Shown: positions 15,494 through 23,695 of the stretch, piece by piece
Layout: each line of letters opens with the position of its first letter
Numbering within the stretch: position 1 is the stretch's first letter
Assembly: GCF_000282515.1 (NCBI RefSeq)
Contig: NZ_AKJD01000251.1
Location: forward strand, 1 to 64,000
Direction: 5' to 3'
Length of the DNA stretch: 64,000 nt
Source of the DNA: Pseudomonas sp. GM80
Lineage (GTDB): Bacteria > Pseudomonadota > Gammaproteobacteria > Pseudomonadales > Pseudomonadaceae
Translations under genes and position numbers: made by a program
Notes under the pieces: generated by a model
What the model saw: only the letters and a program-made list of their open reading frames with translations
Told to the model about the DNA's origin: nothing
The model's database searches: none

Positions 15494-16276
15494 CTAGGCC
15501 ATGCCCACCAGTTTTACAGGCATCTCATCCCAGGTTTTGCCACGGTATTCACGACCGTTAGCTTTTTTCGAACGGCGGACATTATCTTTACCCCATGTCC
15601 CCCACTGTTTAAAGAAAAACGCTGTGCCGCTTTCTAGGCACTGGGTGTAGATCTCATCAATCCACCCTTCTTTCACAGGCCGCGCTTTATTCCCGCTCTC
15701 ACCGCCGACAATCGCCCAGTCAATCTGCGTGAGATCAATGCTGCCTACGGGGCCAATCAATGGCTCAAAGGAGATGAATCTGATCTGGGCAGGTGTGTCT
15801 TTCAGAAACTGAACGCGCCCGGCGGCATCACGATCTTCAACAGAGGTGCCTAGCCACACATTGGGTAGCACCTCTATGATGACTTCATTGAGGATCTGCT
15901 TCATCCGTTCTGGCCGCTTGGTCAAAATCTGGTAGTTGTGATGCGGGGTTTCTCGCATGACCTTCCAGACGGCGACAATGAACTCGTCGCTGACTTTCTC
16001 ATGGAAAAGGTCGCTCATGGAGTTCACAAACACCTTTCTCGGTTTTCTCCAACGGTAAGGGATAGCCAAAGCGTCGTAGTCTTCGACTATGGTGCCGTTC
16101 CAGACGATTCGCTTGTTCTTTTTGCGGGTCAGCCCCACGTACTTAGGGGTGCCCATGGCTTCGAGTCGACGCGCCATCTCCATGGCATAGCAATTTTTGC
16201 ACCCGGCACTAATGATGGAGCAGCCAGCTACTGGATTCCATGTGGAGTCCGTCCACTCAATCTGTGTCTCTGCCAT
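15494..16276 (-). CDS. Phage Gp37/Gp68 (DUF5131) three-Cys-motif protein
   Basis: A 260-residue protein starting MAETQIEWTDSTWNPVAGC with the three-Cys motif GCSIISAGCKNCYA (Cys 19, 26, 29), resembling a radical-SAM-like metal site. VWLGTSVEDRDAAGRV and FISFEPLIG are further family landmarks. ATG 16276 has the Shine-Dalgarno AAAGGAT close by; a longer frame to 16342 adds unlike residues. It is first gene of the two-gene operon with tcmP. The substrate is unknown. Confidence 0.85.
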   Translation of the reverse strand: MAETQIEWTDSTWNPVAGCSIISAGCKNCYAMEMARRLEAMGTPKYVGLTRKKNKRIVWNGTIVEDYDALAIPYRWRKPRKVFVNSMSDLFHEKVSDEFIVAVWKVMRETPHHNYQILTKRPERMKQILNEVIIEVLPNVWLGTSVEDRDAAGRVQFLKDTPAQIRFISFEPLIGPVGSIDLTQIDWAIVGGESGNKARPVKEGWIDEIYTQCLESGTAFFFKQWGTWGKDNVRRSKKANGREYRGKTWDEMPVKLVGMA

Positions 16277-16869
16277 ATCCTTTCCTAGCCCCTCGTTTGC
16301 ATTCCTAACTGGTGCATTTCTGACCGAGCGAGCCGTATTCAACGGCCATCATAATGAATAACTTCTCGATAGGGCAGCTATGACGCAGGAATAGCAGCTC
16401 AACCAAAATAATGCTGTATGGATATACACATTAACGTCGTGCGCTTGATAAAGCGCCTCGTGCCTGATGTTTCCTGCCGAACGGTCAGGCTCCTTGAAGG
16501 AAGGAGGAACCTGAGTTGTGATGATTACGCGATCCTGTGGGCACGGAATACGGTAGCAGTCTCTGGCCAGGCAGGTTTTACAACGATCAAGCCTGTGTTT
16601 GGCATTCTATTTTTCACCTTTTCCGTGGTTGCCTGCTTGCCTATTGAATACGAATCGGCTGTAGCGTCCAGATGTTGTCAAAATCATCGCTGGCGTTAAT
16701 CTACGTCATCGGGTGACGTCTGCATGATTTTTAGGATTTGACAGGCGTGCCATAAGCAGCAGAGAAGAATCGCGACATGATTAGTCACAAATTGTAATGG
16801 CGCACGGCCACTGTCGCCGTATTGAACGACTAGGCTTGAGGGATCTCATACGAATCTTTAGGTACCAAT
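16277..16869. other. Divergent intergenic region with palindrome
   Basis: It separates the Gp37/Gp68 gene from darT. An ORF at 16418-16699 has no credible composition and is not called. It contains acgtca/tgacgt inverted repeats at 16703-16719 and a TTGACA at 16738-16743. I see no other feature. Confidence 0.4.
16703..16719. promoter_or_regulatory. Palindrome upstream of the darT toxin-antitoxin operon
   Basis: acgtca-tcggg-tgacgt is a perfect 6-5-6 inverted repeat about 20 bases upstream of a TTGACA (-35-like) and 150 bases before darT. It is a candidate operator; no matching regulator is identified in the window. Confidence 0.3.
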
Positions 16870-17496
16870 ATGCCGAGAACTGACATCCAAGCTTACAGCG
16901 CTCAACGCGAAATACCGTACTTGGTTCACTTCACTCGACTTAACAACCTCGCCTCCATTTTGCGGCACGGGCTGTTGCCAGTCAGTGATCAGGGAGGCTT
17001 GGTACAAGCGCCGGTAATCAATGATCAGCTTCGGCTGGATGGACATCTAGATGGAACGTCCCTCTCCATCGCCTTTCCAAACTACCTTATGTTCAACAGG
17101 TACAAACTGCTACCCGACACGGAATGGGTGGTGCTCGGTATTGATGCATCTGTGCTTTGGACTAAGGACTGCGCTTTCTGCCAACGCAATGCTGCCACCG
17201 GAATGATGGCCCAGCAGCCACTTGGCACCCTCAGGACACTGGCAGCACTTCAAGGGATGTACGAGGAGATAGAGGATTTAAACTCACGACAAGAGCAACG
17301 ACTGCGAGCATACGATCCTACTGATCCACAAGCTGAGGTGTTAGTCTTTGATCAGATTGAGCCGAATTTGATTTTGGGCGTGGCGTTTACTACTCAAGCG
17401 ATACGAAACGACAATGCGGGACTCTGCGGTAACCGACAGTTGCTCGTCGAAGGCGCTAGGGGGGGCTTTTTCGCTACGCGCACCTATGTAAGGTAG
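16870..17496 (+). CDS. darT: DarT family DNA ADP-ribosyltransferase toxin (DarT1-type)
   Basis: A 208-residue protein. It begins with the DUF4433/DarT N-terminal signature IPYLVHFTRLNNLASILRHG (His20), continues with SLSIAFPNYLMFNRYK and WVVLGIDASVLW, and has a Glu in QAEVLVFD (residue 156) at the expected catalytic position. DarT enzymes use NAD to ADP-ribosylate single-stranded DNA bases and act in phage defence. The partner immediately downstream is NADAR-like rather than a macrodomain, which indicates the DarT1 (guanine-modifying) branch. Shine-Dalgarno aggt precedes ATG 16870. Confidence 0.85.
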   Translation: MPRTDIQAYSAQREIPYLVHFTRLNNLASILRHGLLPVSDQGGLVQAPVINDQLRLDGHLDGTSLSIAFPNYLMFNRYKLLPDTEWVVLGIDASVLWTKDCAFCQRNAATGMMAQQPLGTLRTLAALQGMYEEIEDLNSRQEQRLRAYDPTDPQAEVLVFDQIEPNLILGVAFTTQAIRNDNAGLCGNRQLLVEGARGGFFATRTYVR

Positions 17497-17502
17497 TTAC
17501 AC

Positions 17503-18213
17503 ATGGCATTTAGACCTGTCTTCATTCCGACTCCTGGGGCAGTGACCCTTGTAGAGACGAAAAGCATAGACTTCAAATGGTTCCCAGGCATGTCTGTTGC
17601 TCAGAAGCAGCGGTCAGTCGACTCCCTACAGCAAGCGGCTCTGGAATCGATGCCATCGTTGAGTAGAATTTTAGAGGTATCGAGTAAATCCAAGGACGAA
17701 CTAGGAGTTGCTCTGAGTGCGTTCAATCTTAGCTTCACCACTCTCAAGCACAATCTAACGATGAGCGTGGAGTGTGCGTTTCAGGGCAGCAAAGTTTTCG
17801 AGAATGGTGGTCCATTTAAAGACCTGTTTCGAAGGACCTCTCGTGAAGCAAAACTTGATGAGAGAATTAAGTCATCGGGCAGGCTAACGAAATTCAGTTT
17901 TTTCAACATGGACTGGGAGCTAGAGCCACGCACCGCCTTTTACGATTGGTTGTATATAAATGCTTTGATGAAGCAGCCTTCGTCAATTATTGATGAAATA
18001 ACTTCATACTCTGCATTCACGGATATTGAGTTCAATCCAGAAAAATCGATGAACTGTCAGGCATACTCCATCGCCCTTTTTGTATCCCTACACGAGCAAG
18101 GCTTACTGGACAAAGCAATTGCGTCAAAAGAATCATTCCTTTCCACCGTTAAAAGTTCGCTAATATCTAACTCCAGCCAAAACGAAGCCATACAAGGCGA
18201 TATGCTGAAGTGA
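17503..18213 (+). CDS. DarT1-associated NADAR-type antitoxin
   Basis: A 236-residue protein beginning FRPVFIPTPGAVTLVETKS, with FKWFPGMSVAQKQRSVDSLQ, LEVSSKS and VECAFQGSKVFENGGP, landmarks of the NADAR-like protein family encoded with DarT1. NADAR antitoxins are known to remove ADP-ribose from guanine. It starts six bases after the darT stop, so the pair is translationally coupled. The C-terminal part (ALFVSLHEQGLLDKAI) is helical. Intact. Confidence 0.8.
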   Translation: MAFRPVFIPTPGAVTLVETKSIDFKWFPGMSVAQKQRSVDSLQQAALESMPSLSRILEVSSKSKDELGVALSAFNLSFTTLKHNLTMSVECAFQGSKVFENGGPFKDLFRRTSREAKLDERIKSSGRLTKFSFFNMDWELEPRTAFYDWLYINALMKQPSSIIDEITSYSAFTDIEFNPEKSMNCQAYSIALFVSLHEQGLLDKAIASKESFLSTVKSSLISNSSQNEAIQGDMLK

Positions 18214-18677
18214 GTTAGTGCATCTCCGAGCCGCCAATGCTCTAGCTCACCGTCGCGACTGAAATCTCAATGCAATCAAAAGCGTTATTATTTATAACGC
18301 CGAAAATAAAACTGGTAACATGGAAAAGCTCAGATCGAGAAACAATGGTCAGAATAGCTGACTTGAATGCTACAGATCAGGACCTCGACGACCTCTACTC
18401 CCACCGCCAATAACTTTACCCCTACCCCTCTATTCAAATAGCGAGCATTTACTTCCAAAAAATAAATAGCTCCTTTTTAAGCAAGAATGTGTCGCCTTAG
18501 AGAGAGTTACTGAAGATGTATTTTAAACACCGGTCTGTATCGGCAACCTTTTCCGTCATGCCCTCCCGAAAGCTATTCGCCCCCTTATTTCTAATCACTA
18601 TTAAAAATTAGTTACGACTTTTAACAGGTGTATTTCGCCCCCCGTAAAACTCGACCATCCAGCTGAAGGTCAATACT
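18214..18677. other. Intergenic region with a relic of the DUF6124 leader upstream end
   Basis: At about 18480-18530, gcaagaatgtgtcgcctta...gaagatgtattttaaac aligns with the promoter-proximal end of the DUF6124 leaders (gcaaggatgtgtagcctg...ggagatgtttttaaac at 7577-7620). The switch domain and the coding region are missing. It is a decayed module copy in the same orientation, just before the HNH gene. No ORF is supported. Confidence 0.5.
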
Positions 18678-19412
18678 TCATTCAGACCATGATGTGGAGT
18701 ATTTTTTATTCTGGCAATATTTGTACATACCGTCATAACCATGAATTCCGAGTCGAGTGAGTTCCTTATGTATAGCCTTCAAAATAATAACGCCATTATT
18801 AACATCCAACGCGAGCATAGGATTAGTCACCACACTCTCGATATGTGCAAACTCAACATCCTGCCGACTGAAAAATGGCGTACCGGTAAACTCACAACAA
18901 GAAATATTAAACTCACCAATTCTTTGTGTTTTTAGCAAAGGCCGATTATTTCGAATATCATCCAAAAACATTTCTTTCAAATCCCGAACTTGGGATAGAT
19001 TCAGAATTCTGTCATAGGATTGCATCGCAACTTGAAGATATGCCTTAGTCCGACCATCTGTTTGCAGCATCCTCATATCAATCAATGACTTTAATGTGGG
19101 GCCAGAGATATGTTCGACCCCGTCAATTTCAACAATTTCAGCCGCGCTCACCACCCCGCGAACGCCTTGATATACCAAGGGCCTCTCAGCTCCAGAGTTC
19201 CCCGTCCTCAATATCACCGAAAGGCTACCAATTGCAATATAAGGAATTCCGTTTATGCAAATTTTAGTACTCAAAAAAAATGCATTAACTATAGCTGAAA
19301 CATGCTTCCCACTAAGAACATTAAATGTCTCTCGAATAACAAGCTCAAGTTCGACACGTTGCGTTAACTCACCAAGCGAATGATAGATAACAGCCGGCAG
19401 GTTTTGTGTCAT
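18678..19412 (-). CDS. HNH-type nuclease, co-translated with a J-domain protein
   Basis: A 244-residue protein. The C-terminal about 75 residues look like a beta-beta-alpha-metal (HNH) fold: ISCCEFTGTPF, then DVEFAHI (His190), ALDVNNGVIILKAIH (Asn205/206, His215) and HKELTRLGI. The N-terminal about 160 residues are a separate domain that may recognise the target. The ATG overlaps the stop of the upstream J-domain gene by four bases. Markedly AT-rich. HNH nucleases of this layout are common effectors in defence islands; the exact family is not recognised. Confidence 0.6.
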   Translation of the reverse strand: MTQNLPAVIYHSLGELTQRVELELVIRETFNVLSGKHVSAIVNAFFLSTKICINGIPYIAIGSLSVILRTGNSGAERPLVYQGVRGVVSAAEIVEIDGVEHISGPTLKSLIDMRMLQTDGRTKAYLQVAMQSYDRILNLSQVRDLKEMFLDDIRNNRPLLKTQRIGEFNISCCEFTGTPFFSRQDVEFAHIESVVTNPMLALDVNNGVIILKAIHKELTRLGIHGYDGMYKYCQNKKYSTSWSE

Positions 19413-20488
19413 GCTTTGCCCACCATCCTGTTGTACATCTTATTAATGGACGATAATATCTGATTGTAATCCATTGACGTATCACCTTGATTCTTGTCTG
19501 GGTGAAATTCTTTTGCAAATCTAGCCCTCCACTCCTTGGCCACATCATTGTCAATATAGTGTTTCCGTTTTATACCCAACTCGCTATCAAATACGCCCAT
19601 TTTATTATGTGTCAAGAAAAATGCTATTTTTGCTTTTTTTGTTAAGAAAAATTGATCAGCCATATCTTTATCGAGACTGAGCCTAATTAAATCAATATAA
19701 TCTAAATCAGCAAGTGCTATGTATTTTTTGCCGTTTTGTGAAATCTTAAGTGATCCTATTATTGTCACATAAGCACCAGCCAGATCTTCTTCGTCTTCTA
19801 ATTTATACCTTCGAAAAAAACCATCTACCATTTCAGTTTGAATGACACAGCTTACGCCACCATCGCCACCAGAATTAAGCCAAAGCGCGCCTTCGCTGCT
19901 TAAACGAGCATCGGTCAACATTCCGAAATAGCCACCAAAACCTTCGCTCTGATTAACGCTAACTTCTTCAAACTTCACAAAAAAATGGTCAGCAGAATTC
20001 TTCGACTCAATGTTGCTATTAACTTCTGGAGAGTGTAGTTTGAATATTTCAGATAAAATCAGGCTTTTCAACGTCGCACTGAGCTCTCGACGAATATCAG
20101 GGCTAGATTTCAAATCATTGAGCGAGTGAAAATTAGTTGTATTGAGCGACTTCTTATAGACAGCCATGGCGGCATCACCGTCAGAACAGAGTGTGGCTAT
20201 CGAAGACAACTCGACAAAACTATTCGGGTGAAGCGTTGTATATTTATTATCACTTTCAACTATCAAGTTTTGAGTATCGAACGAGGAGTGTGAACACCCC
20301 TCGATGTGTGCCAACGCTCCAAAACATGCGACATGCCCGTGACGAGATGCTTTTCTAAAGAAAGTAGGCGCTTGGCACTCAATGCATACCAAATGCTTTC
20401 TCTTATTAGATAGTTCGCCTGGAGGCAATCTCGAAAAATCCAGCGCTGTATAAATTTGGTTATCTAGAACGCATTTGGCAATTTCCAT
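19409..20488 (-). CDS. Zinc-motif protein with C-terminal J domain
   Basis: A 359-residue protein from ATG 20488 (Shine-Dalgarno TTGAGG six bases upstream). The N-terminus resembles the zinc-binding head of CoiA-like proteins: CIEC (35-38), HVACFGALAH (52-61), EGC (63-65). The C-terminus (about 312-359) is a J domain with the invariant HPD at 329-331 (FAKEFHPDKNQGD). The middle about 230 residues are unassigned. J domains recruit DnaK-type chaperones. It is followed by an HNH nuclease with a four-base overlap. AT-rich, intact. Confidence 0.6.
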   Translation of the reverse strand: MEIAKCVLDNQIYTALDFSRLPPGELSNKRKHLVCIECQAPTFFRKASRHGHVACFGALAHIEGCSHSSFDTQNLIVESDNKYTTLHPNSFVELSSIATLCSDGDAAMAVYKKSLNTTNFHSLNDLKSSPDIRRELSATLKSLILSEIFKLHSPEVNSNIESKNSADHFFVKFEEVSVNQSEGFGGYFGMLTDARLSSEGALWLNSGGDGGVSCVIQTEMVDGFFRRYKLEDEEDLAGAYVTIIGSLKISQNGKKYIALADLDYIDLIRLSLDKDMADQFFLTKKAKIAFFLTHNKMGVFDSELGIKRKHYIDNDVAKEWRARFAKEFHPDKNQGDTSMDYNQILSSINKMYNRMVGKA

Positions 20489-20914
20489 ACCCGGCCTCAA
20501 ATCTCAACTATTAAATAGCCTCAACCCCAATGTATGCACAGTCTGCGGCCAAGACTCATTCAGAGCCACTTATCATTTGACTTTCCACTCCTTGTCGCAA
20601 CAAGGCGACGACAAAGAGCGGTGACAAAGACACCCTAACGCATTGCCCGATGCACAATCACTTTGCGCCTTTTATAGGCTACGAGTGTATTGCGCCCCTG
20701 TCTACAACTAACCGGGGATCGTTATACCCATCAACCTCAAGATTCTATCATGCAATCCCTCATAGCGAGTTTTTGCTTAGAGTAGGCTGCCTCGATTGGC
20801 CTTTTTTGATCGAAAGTAGACTTAATCATTCATCACCTTTCCATTCTTTTTTTCAGCGGCACTCAAACTGGCACACGATCCAAACAAAAAATTAAATACT
20901 ACAAGTCCGCAAAT
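20489..20914. other. Right edge of the island, no gene seen
   Basis: About 425 bases of intermediate composition between the J-domain gene and the gspC stop. A short imperfect hairpin (cttgtcgcaacaaggcg near 20591) is visible. There is no integrase, tRNA or recognisable attachment repeat, and the island-chromosome junction is probably here. Confidence 0.4.
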
Positions 20915-21346
20915 TCACTGCCGTGTCATCTTCGGCAACACTACCCCCTCCGCCAACCGCTCAACCCCCAACCGAACCCTCTCCCCACCCTGCTCAATCA
21001 CCACCCCATCCCCCTCCACCGCCACCAACTTCACCCCAGGCCCCACCTTCTCCCCCTGCAAAAAACTCCTCGGCGGCCCATCGTTCAGGCTCAGTATCGC
21101 CACCGCCCCCCGACTCCCCGCCATCACCCCGCTCACCTTGATATCCATCGGCGCCGTCTGATTTGAAAACCACTGCAACGCCGGGCTATCACTGCGCGCC
21201 GCCAGCAGCTGCGGGGCCCCTGCCGGGGTATGTGATTCGGCGGAGGTCAGTAGCAGCGACGACCATGTCGCCACGCCGACCAGCGCGGCGAGCAGTGCGA
21301 GGGCCTGGACCATTTGGGGTGGGGAAACGCGTGCGGTGAAGGTCAT
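20915..21346 (-). CDS. gspC: Type II secretion protein GspC (HxcP-type, short)
   Basis: A 143-residue protein: one membrane helix (about 12-33, MVQALALLAALVGVATWSSLLL) then a periplasmic homology-region domain (DIKVSGVMAGSRGAVAILSLNDGPPRSFLQGEKV) that contacts the secretin. At half the usual GspC length it lacks the C-terminal PDZ or coiled-coil domain, as I recall for HxcP. It is divergent from gspH and is the first hxc gene right of the insertion. Confidence 0.82.
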   Translation of the reverse strand: MTFTARVSPPQMVQALALLAALVGVATWSSLLLTSAESHTPAGAPQLLAARSDSPALQWFSNQTAPMDIKVSGVMAGSRGAVAILSLNDGPPRSFLQGEKVGPGVKLVAVEGDGVVIEQGGERVRLGVERLAEGVVLPKMTRQ

Positions 21347-21466
21347 GGGTTGAATCTCCTTTTTATCCCTGCTGTCAGCGTACGCGGTAATTCTCTCCGT
21401 TTTATTTCACACGCCTTACATGTTGGCCGTGCACGATGGCGCAGGACGCAAAGGAGCGCGCGAGCG

Positions 21467-21913
21467 ATGAACAGGCAACAGGGTTTTACGCTGATCGAGT
21501 TGATGGTGGTGCTGGTGATCATCGGCATCGCCAGTGCGGCGATCAGCTTGAGTATCAAGCCGGATCCGTTGCAGTTGCTGCGCAAGGATGCCGAGCGTGT
21601 GGCGCAGTTGCTGCAGGTGGCGCAGGCGGAGGCTCGGGCCGATGGCCGGCCGATTGTGTGGGTGAGTGATGCCAAGGGGTTTCGGTTTAGTCGGCGCAGT
21701 GACAGTGGCAAGGGGTTTGATCATTTCGCGCAGGATCCGCAGTTGCGGCCGCGTGCCTGGCAGAGTCCGAAAATGGAGGTGCGGGTGGAGCCGAAACAGA
21801 GGGTTGTGCTGAACGCTGAGTGGATCAATCCGCCGCTGCAATTGACGTTGTCGGATGGCTTGAATCGCTTGAGTGTGCTGCGTGATGGCAGCGGAAGGAT
21901 CAGCCTGCAATGA
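21467..21913 (+). CDS. gspH: Type II secretion minor pseudopilin GspH (HxcU-type)
   Basis: A 148-residue pseudopilin with the cleavage site NRQQG^FTLIELMVVLVIIGIA (Glu at +5) and the RKDAERVAQLLQVAQAEARADGR helix usual in GspH. ATG 21467 is preceded by aaggag. The stop overlaps the gspJ start by four bases. Minor pseudopilins form the tip complex that primes pseudopilus assembly. Confidence 0.88.
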   Translation: MNRQQGFTLIELMVVLVIIGIASAAISLSIKPDPLQLLRKDAERVAQLLQVAQAEARADGRPIVWVSDAKGFRFSRRSDSGKGFDHFAQDPQLRPRAWQSPKMEVRVEPKQRVVLNAEWINPPLQLTLSDGLNRLSVLRDGSGRISLQ

Positions 21914-22518
21914 AGCGCCAGCAAGGGTTTACGTTGATTGAGGTGATGGTCGCGATTTTGTTGATGGCGGTGGTGAGTCTGATTGCCTGGCGGGGGCTGG
22001 ACAGTGTGACGCGGGCGGACAGTCATTTGCAGGCGAGCAGTGAGCAGAGTGACGGTTTGTTGCGGGCGTTGAATCAGTTGCAGCGGGATGTGGAGATGCG
22101 GGCGGGGGTTGAGCTGACTGAGCCGAAGAAGGTTGGGGTGGATGATGAACCGCCGAGCGCCCCGCCCGCTTTGACTGTGCGCAGTAGCGACAGTAAGGGG
22201 TTTCGGCTGGACATTATTCGCACGGCGGCGGATCAGCCGGGGGCGTTGCAGCGGGTGCGCTGGTGGGTCAAGGGCGACACGTTGTATCGGGCGGTGGCTG
22301 AGGCGCGGAGTCGGTATCCGCTGCCGGCGCCTGGGAATGGGGTGGCTGTTTTGAGTGATGTCAGTGATGTGCAGGTGCGGGTTTGGGAGGTGGACAAGGG
22401 GTGGCGCCAGTTGAGCGGGAATCGGCGCGAGGATCCGTTGGGGTTGGAGATTCGGTTGAGTCGGGGGACGGCGCAGGGTGTGGAGAAGTATCGGCAGGTG
22501 ATTGGGCCGTTGGAGTGA
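21910..22518 (+). CDS. gspJ: Type II secretion minor pseudopilin GspJ (HxcW-type)
   Basis: A 202-residue pseudopilin: KRQQG^FTLIEVMVAILLMAV, then AWRGLDSVTRADSHL and LQRDVEMRAGVEL, both typical of GspJ, which complexes with GspI and GspK. It is translationally coupled to gspH and converges with vreR, with a BIME in between. Confidence 0.88.
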   Translation: MKRQQGFTLIEVMVAILLMAVVSLIAWRGLDSVTRADSHLQASSEQSDGLLRALNQLQRDVEMRAGVELTEPKKVGVDDEPPSAPPALTVRSSDSKGFRLDIIRTAADQPGALQRVRWWVKGDTLYRAVAEARSRYPLPAPGNGVAVLSDVSDVQVRVWEVDKGWRQLSGNRREDPLGLEIRLSRGTAQGVEKYRQVIGPLE

Positions 22519-22545
22519 CATATATCCCTTCTGCTCGGACATTCC

Positions 22546-22698
22546 TGTAGGAGCTGCCGAAGGCTGCGATCTTTTGACTTTGATTTTGAAGATCAGAAGA
22601 TCGCAGCCTTCGGCAGCTCCTACATTGGGATTGGGGGTAGTCAGTTGGGGGGTGGTTGGCTGTGAGGACGTCATCGCTGGCGAGCCAGCTCCCACAGG
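22546..22698. repeat. BIME plus single REP between gspJ and vreR
   Basis: An inverted REP pair of the tgtaggagctgccgaaggct type at 22546-22624, and a single REP of a second type (catcgctggcgagccagctc) at about 22672-22698, sit between two convergent genes, the usual BIME location. Confidence 0.85.
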
Positions 22699-22725
22699 GG
22701 GTGGTGGTGTGTTGGTGGGTGTGGG

Positions 22726-23664
22726 TTAGCTGAGGACGACTACGCCGCCGGGTAGTTCGGTGCATTTGATGCCATAGGCATCCCGAATCAGCAGTGCGAC
22801 GCCGGCGAGTTGGTCGAGGCTGAAGCGGGCCTGGACGCGGCGTTGGCCGAGTTCGCGGTTGAGCAGCAGCAACATGCCGGGGCGGTAGCGGTTGATTTCG
22901 TCGATCATCTGGCTGAGGGTCGCGCCGTTGAAGACCAGCACTTGTTGGCGCCAGTTCATCACGGCGGCCGTGTCGACACTTTGCACGCTACCAACCTGCC
23001 GCGCGTCGTAGGTCACTTGCTGGCCCGGTTCGAGGCGCAGGCTGCGACCTTCAACATCCACTTCAACCGCGCCATCGAGGCAGGTCACGCAGACTTGTTG
23101 ATCGGTGTTGCGCAGGTTGAAACGTGCCTGACTGGCGCGCAACCACCCTCCTCCAGCCTGCATCGCCAGCGGCAACCGCGCGGTCTGCACTTCGACTTCG
23201 CCGCTGACCAGTTCAAAGCCCTGCACGCCGTTATCGATGGAGCGCTGATTGATCCGCGTCTGGGTGTTCAGCTCCAGGCTCACGCCTTGCGCCGGTTCGA
23301 AACGGCGCTGCTGGCCAACTTCAGTGATGTAGTCGGCGCCGAGCCCTTCGAAGCCACCGGGAATGGTCCCGCGCACCAGCAAAAATGCCGCCGATGCGGC
23401 AATCGCCCCACCGAGAAAAGCACGTCGACCAAACCCGCGTGGCGCCTGCATTTGCTCCATGGCCGGTTGCAGTTGTTGCCACAACCGCTTGGCCTCTTCG
23501 AACGCGCGGGCATGTTCGGCGCTCTGCGCGCACCATTCGCGCAAGGCGCGGGCGTCGGCCACGGTGGCGCGGCCGGAGGTCAGCAGGACCAGCCAGTCGC
23601 GGGCTTCGCTGTGCAGATTGTCGGCCGCCGATGGCTCGGCAGGTGTCAGTCGAAAGATGTTCAA
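22726..23664 (-). CDS. vreR: FecR-like anti-sigma factor VreR
   Basis: A 312-residue inner-membrane anti-sigma factor. The N-terminal DUF4880-type cytoplasmic domain (ARDWLVLLTSGRATVADARALREW) is followed by a membrane segment about 84-103 (FLGGAIAASAAFLLVRGTIP) and the FecR periplasmic domain (YITEVGQQRRFEPAQGVSLELNTQTRI), with a secretin/TonB-short-N-terminal-like C-terminus. It is the last gene of vreA-vreI-vreR, beside hxc as in P. aeruginosa. It would hold VreI inactive until a surface or periplasmic signal arrives. Confidence 0.85.
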   Translation of the reverse strand: MNIFRLTPAEPSAADNLHSEARDWLVLLTSGRATVADARALREWCAQSAEHARAFEEAKRLWQQLQPAMEQMQAPRGFGRRAFLGGAIAASAAFLLVRGTIPGGFEGLGADYITEVGQQRRFEPAQGVSLELNTQTRINQRSIDNGVQGFELVSGEVEVQTARLPLAMQAGGGWLRASQARFNLRNTDQQVCVTCLDGAVEVDVEGRSLRLEPGQQVTYDARQVGSVQSVDTAAVMNWRQQVLVFNGATLSQMIDEINRYRPGMLLLLNRELGQRRVQARFSLDQLAGVALLIRDAYGIKCTELPGGVVVLS

Positions 23665-23695
23665 ACGCGCAGATTCTCAACGAATTGATCGGGCA

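Noticed and set aside
16418..16699. 93-codon ORF between the Gp37/Gp68 gene and darT
   Set aside because: No Shine-Dalgarno that stands out, odd composition, and it overlaps the likely promoter regions of both flanking genes.
3787..20914. Prophage or integrative element
   Set aside because: Gp37/Gp68 and TcmP are phage-associated, but there are no structural, lysis or integrase genes and no flanking tRNA or att repeat.
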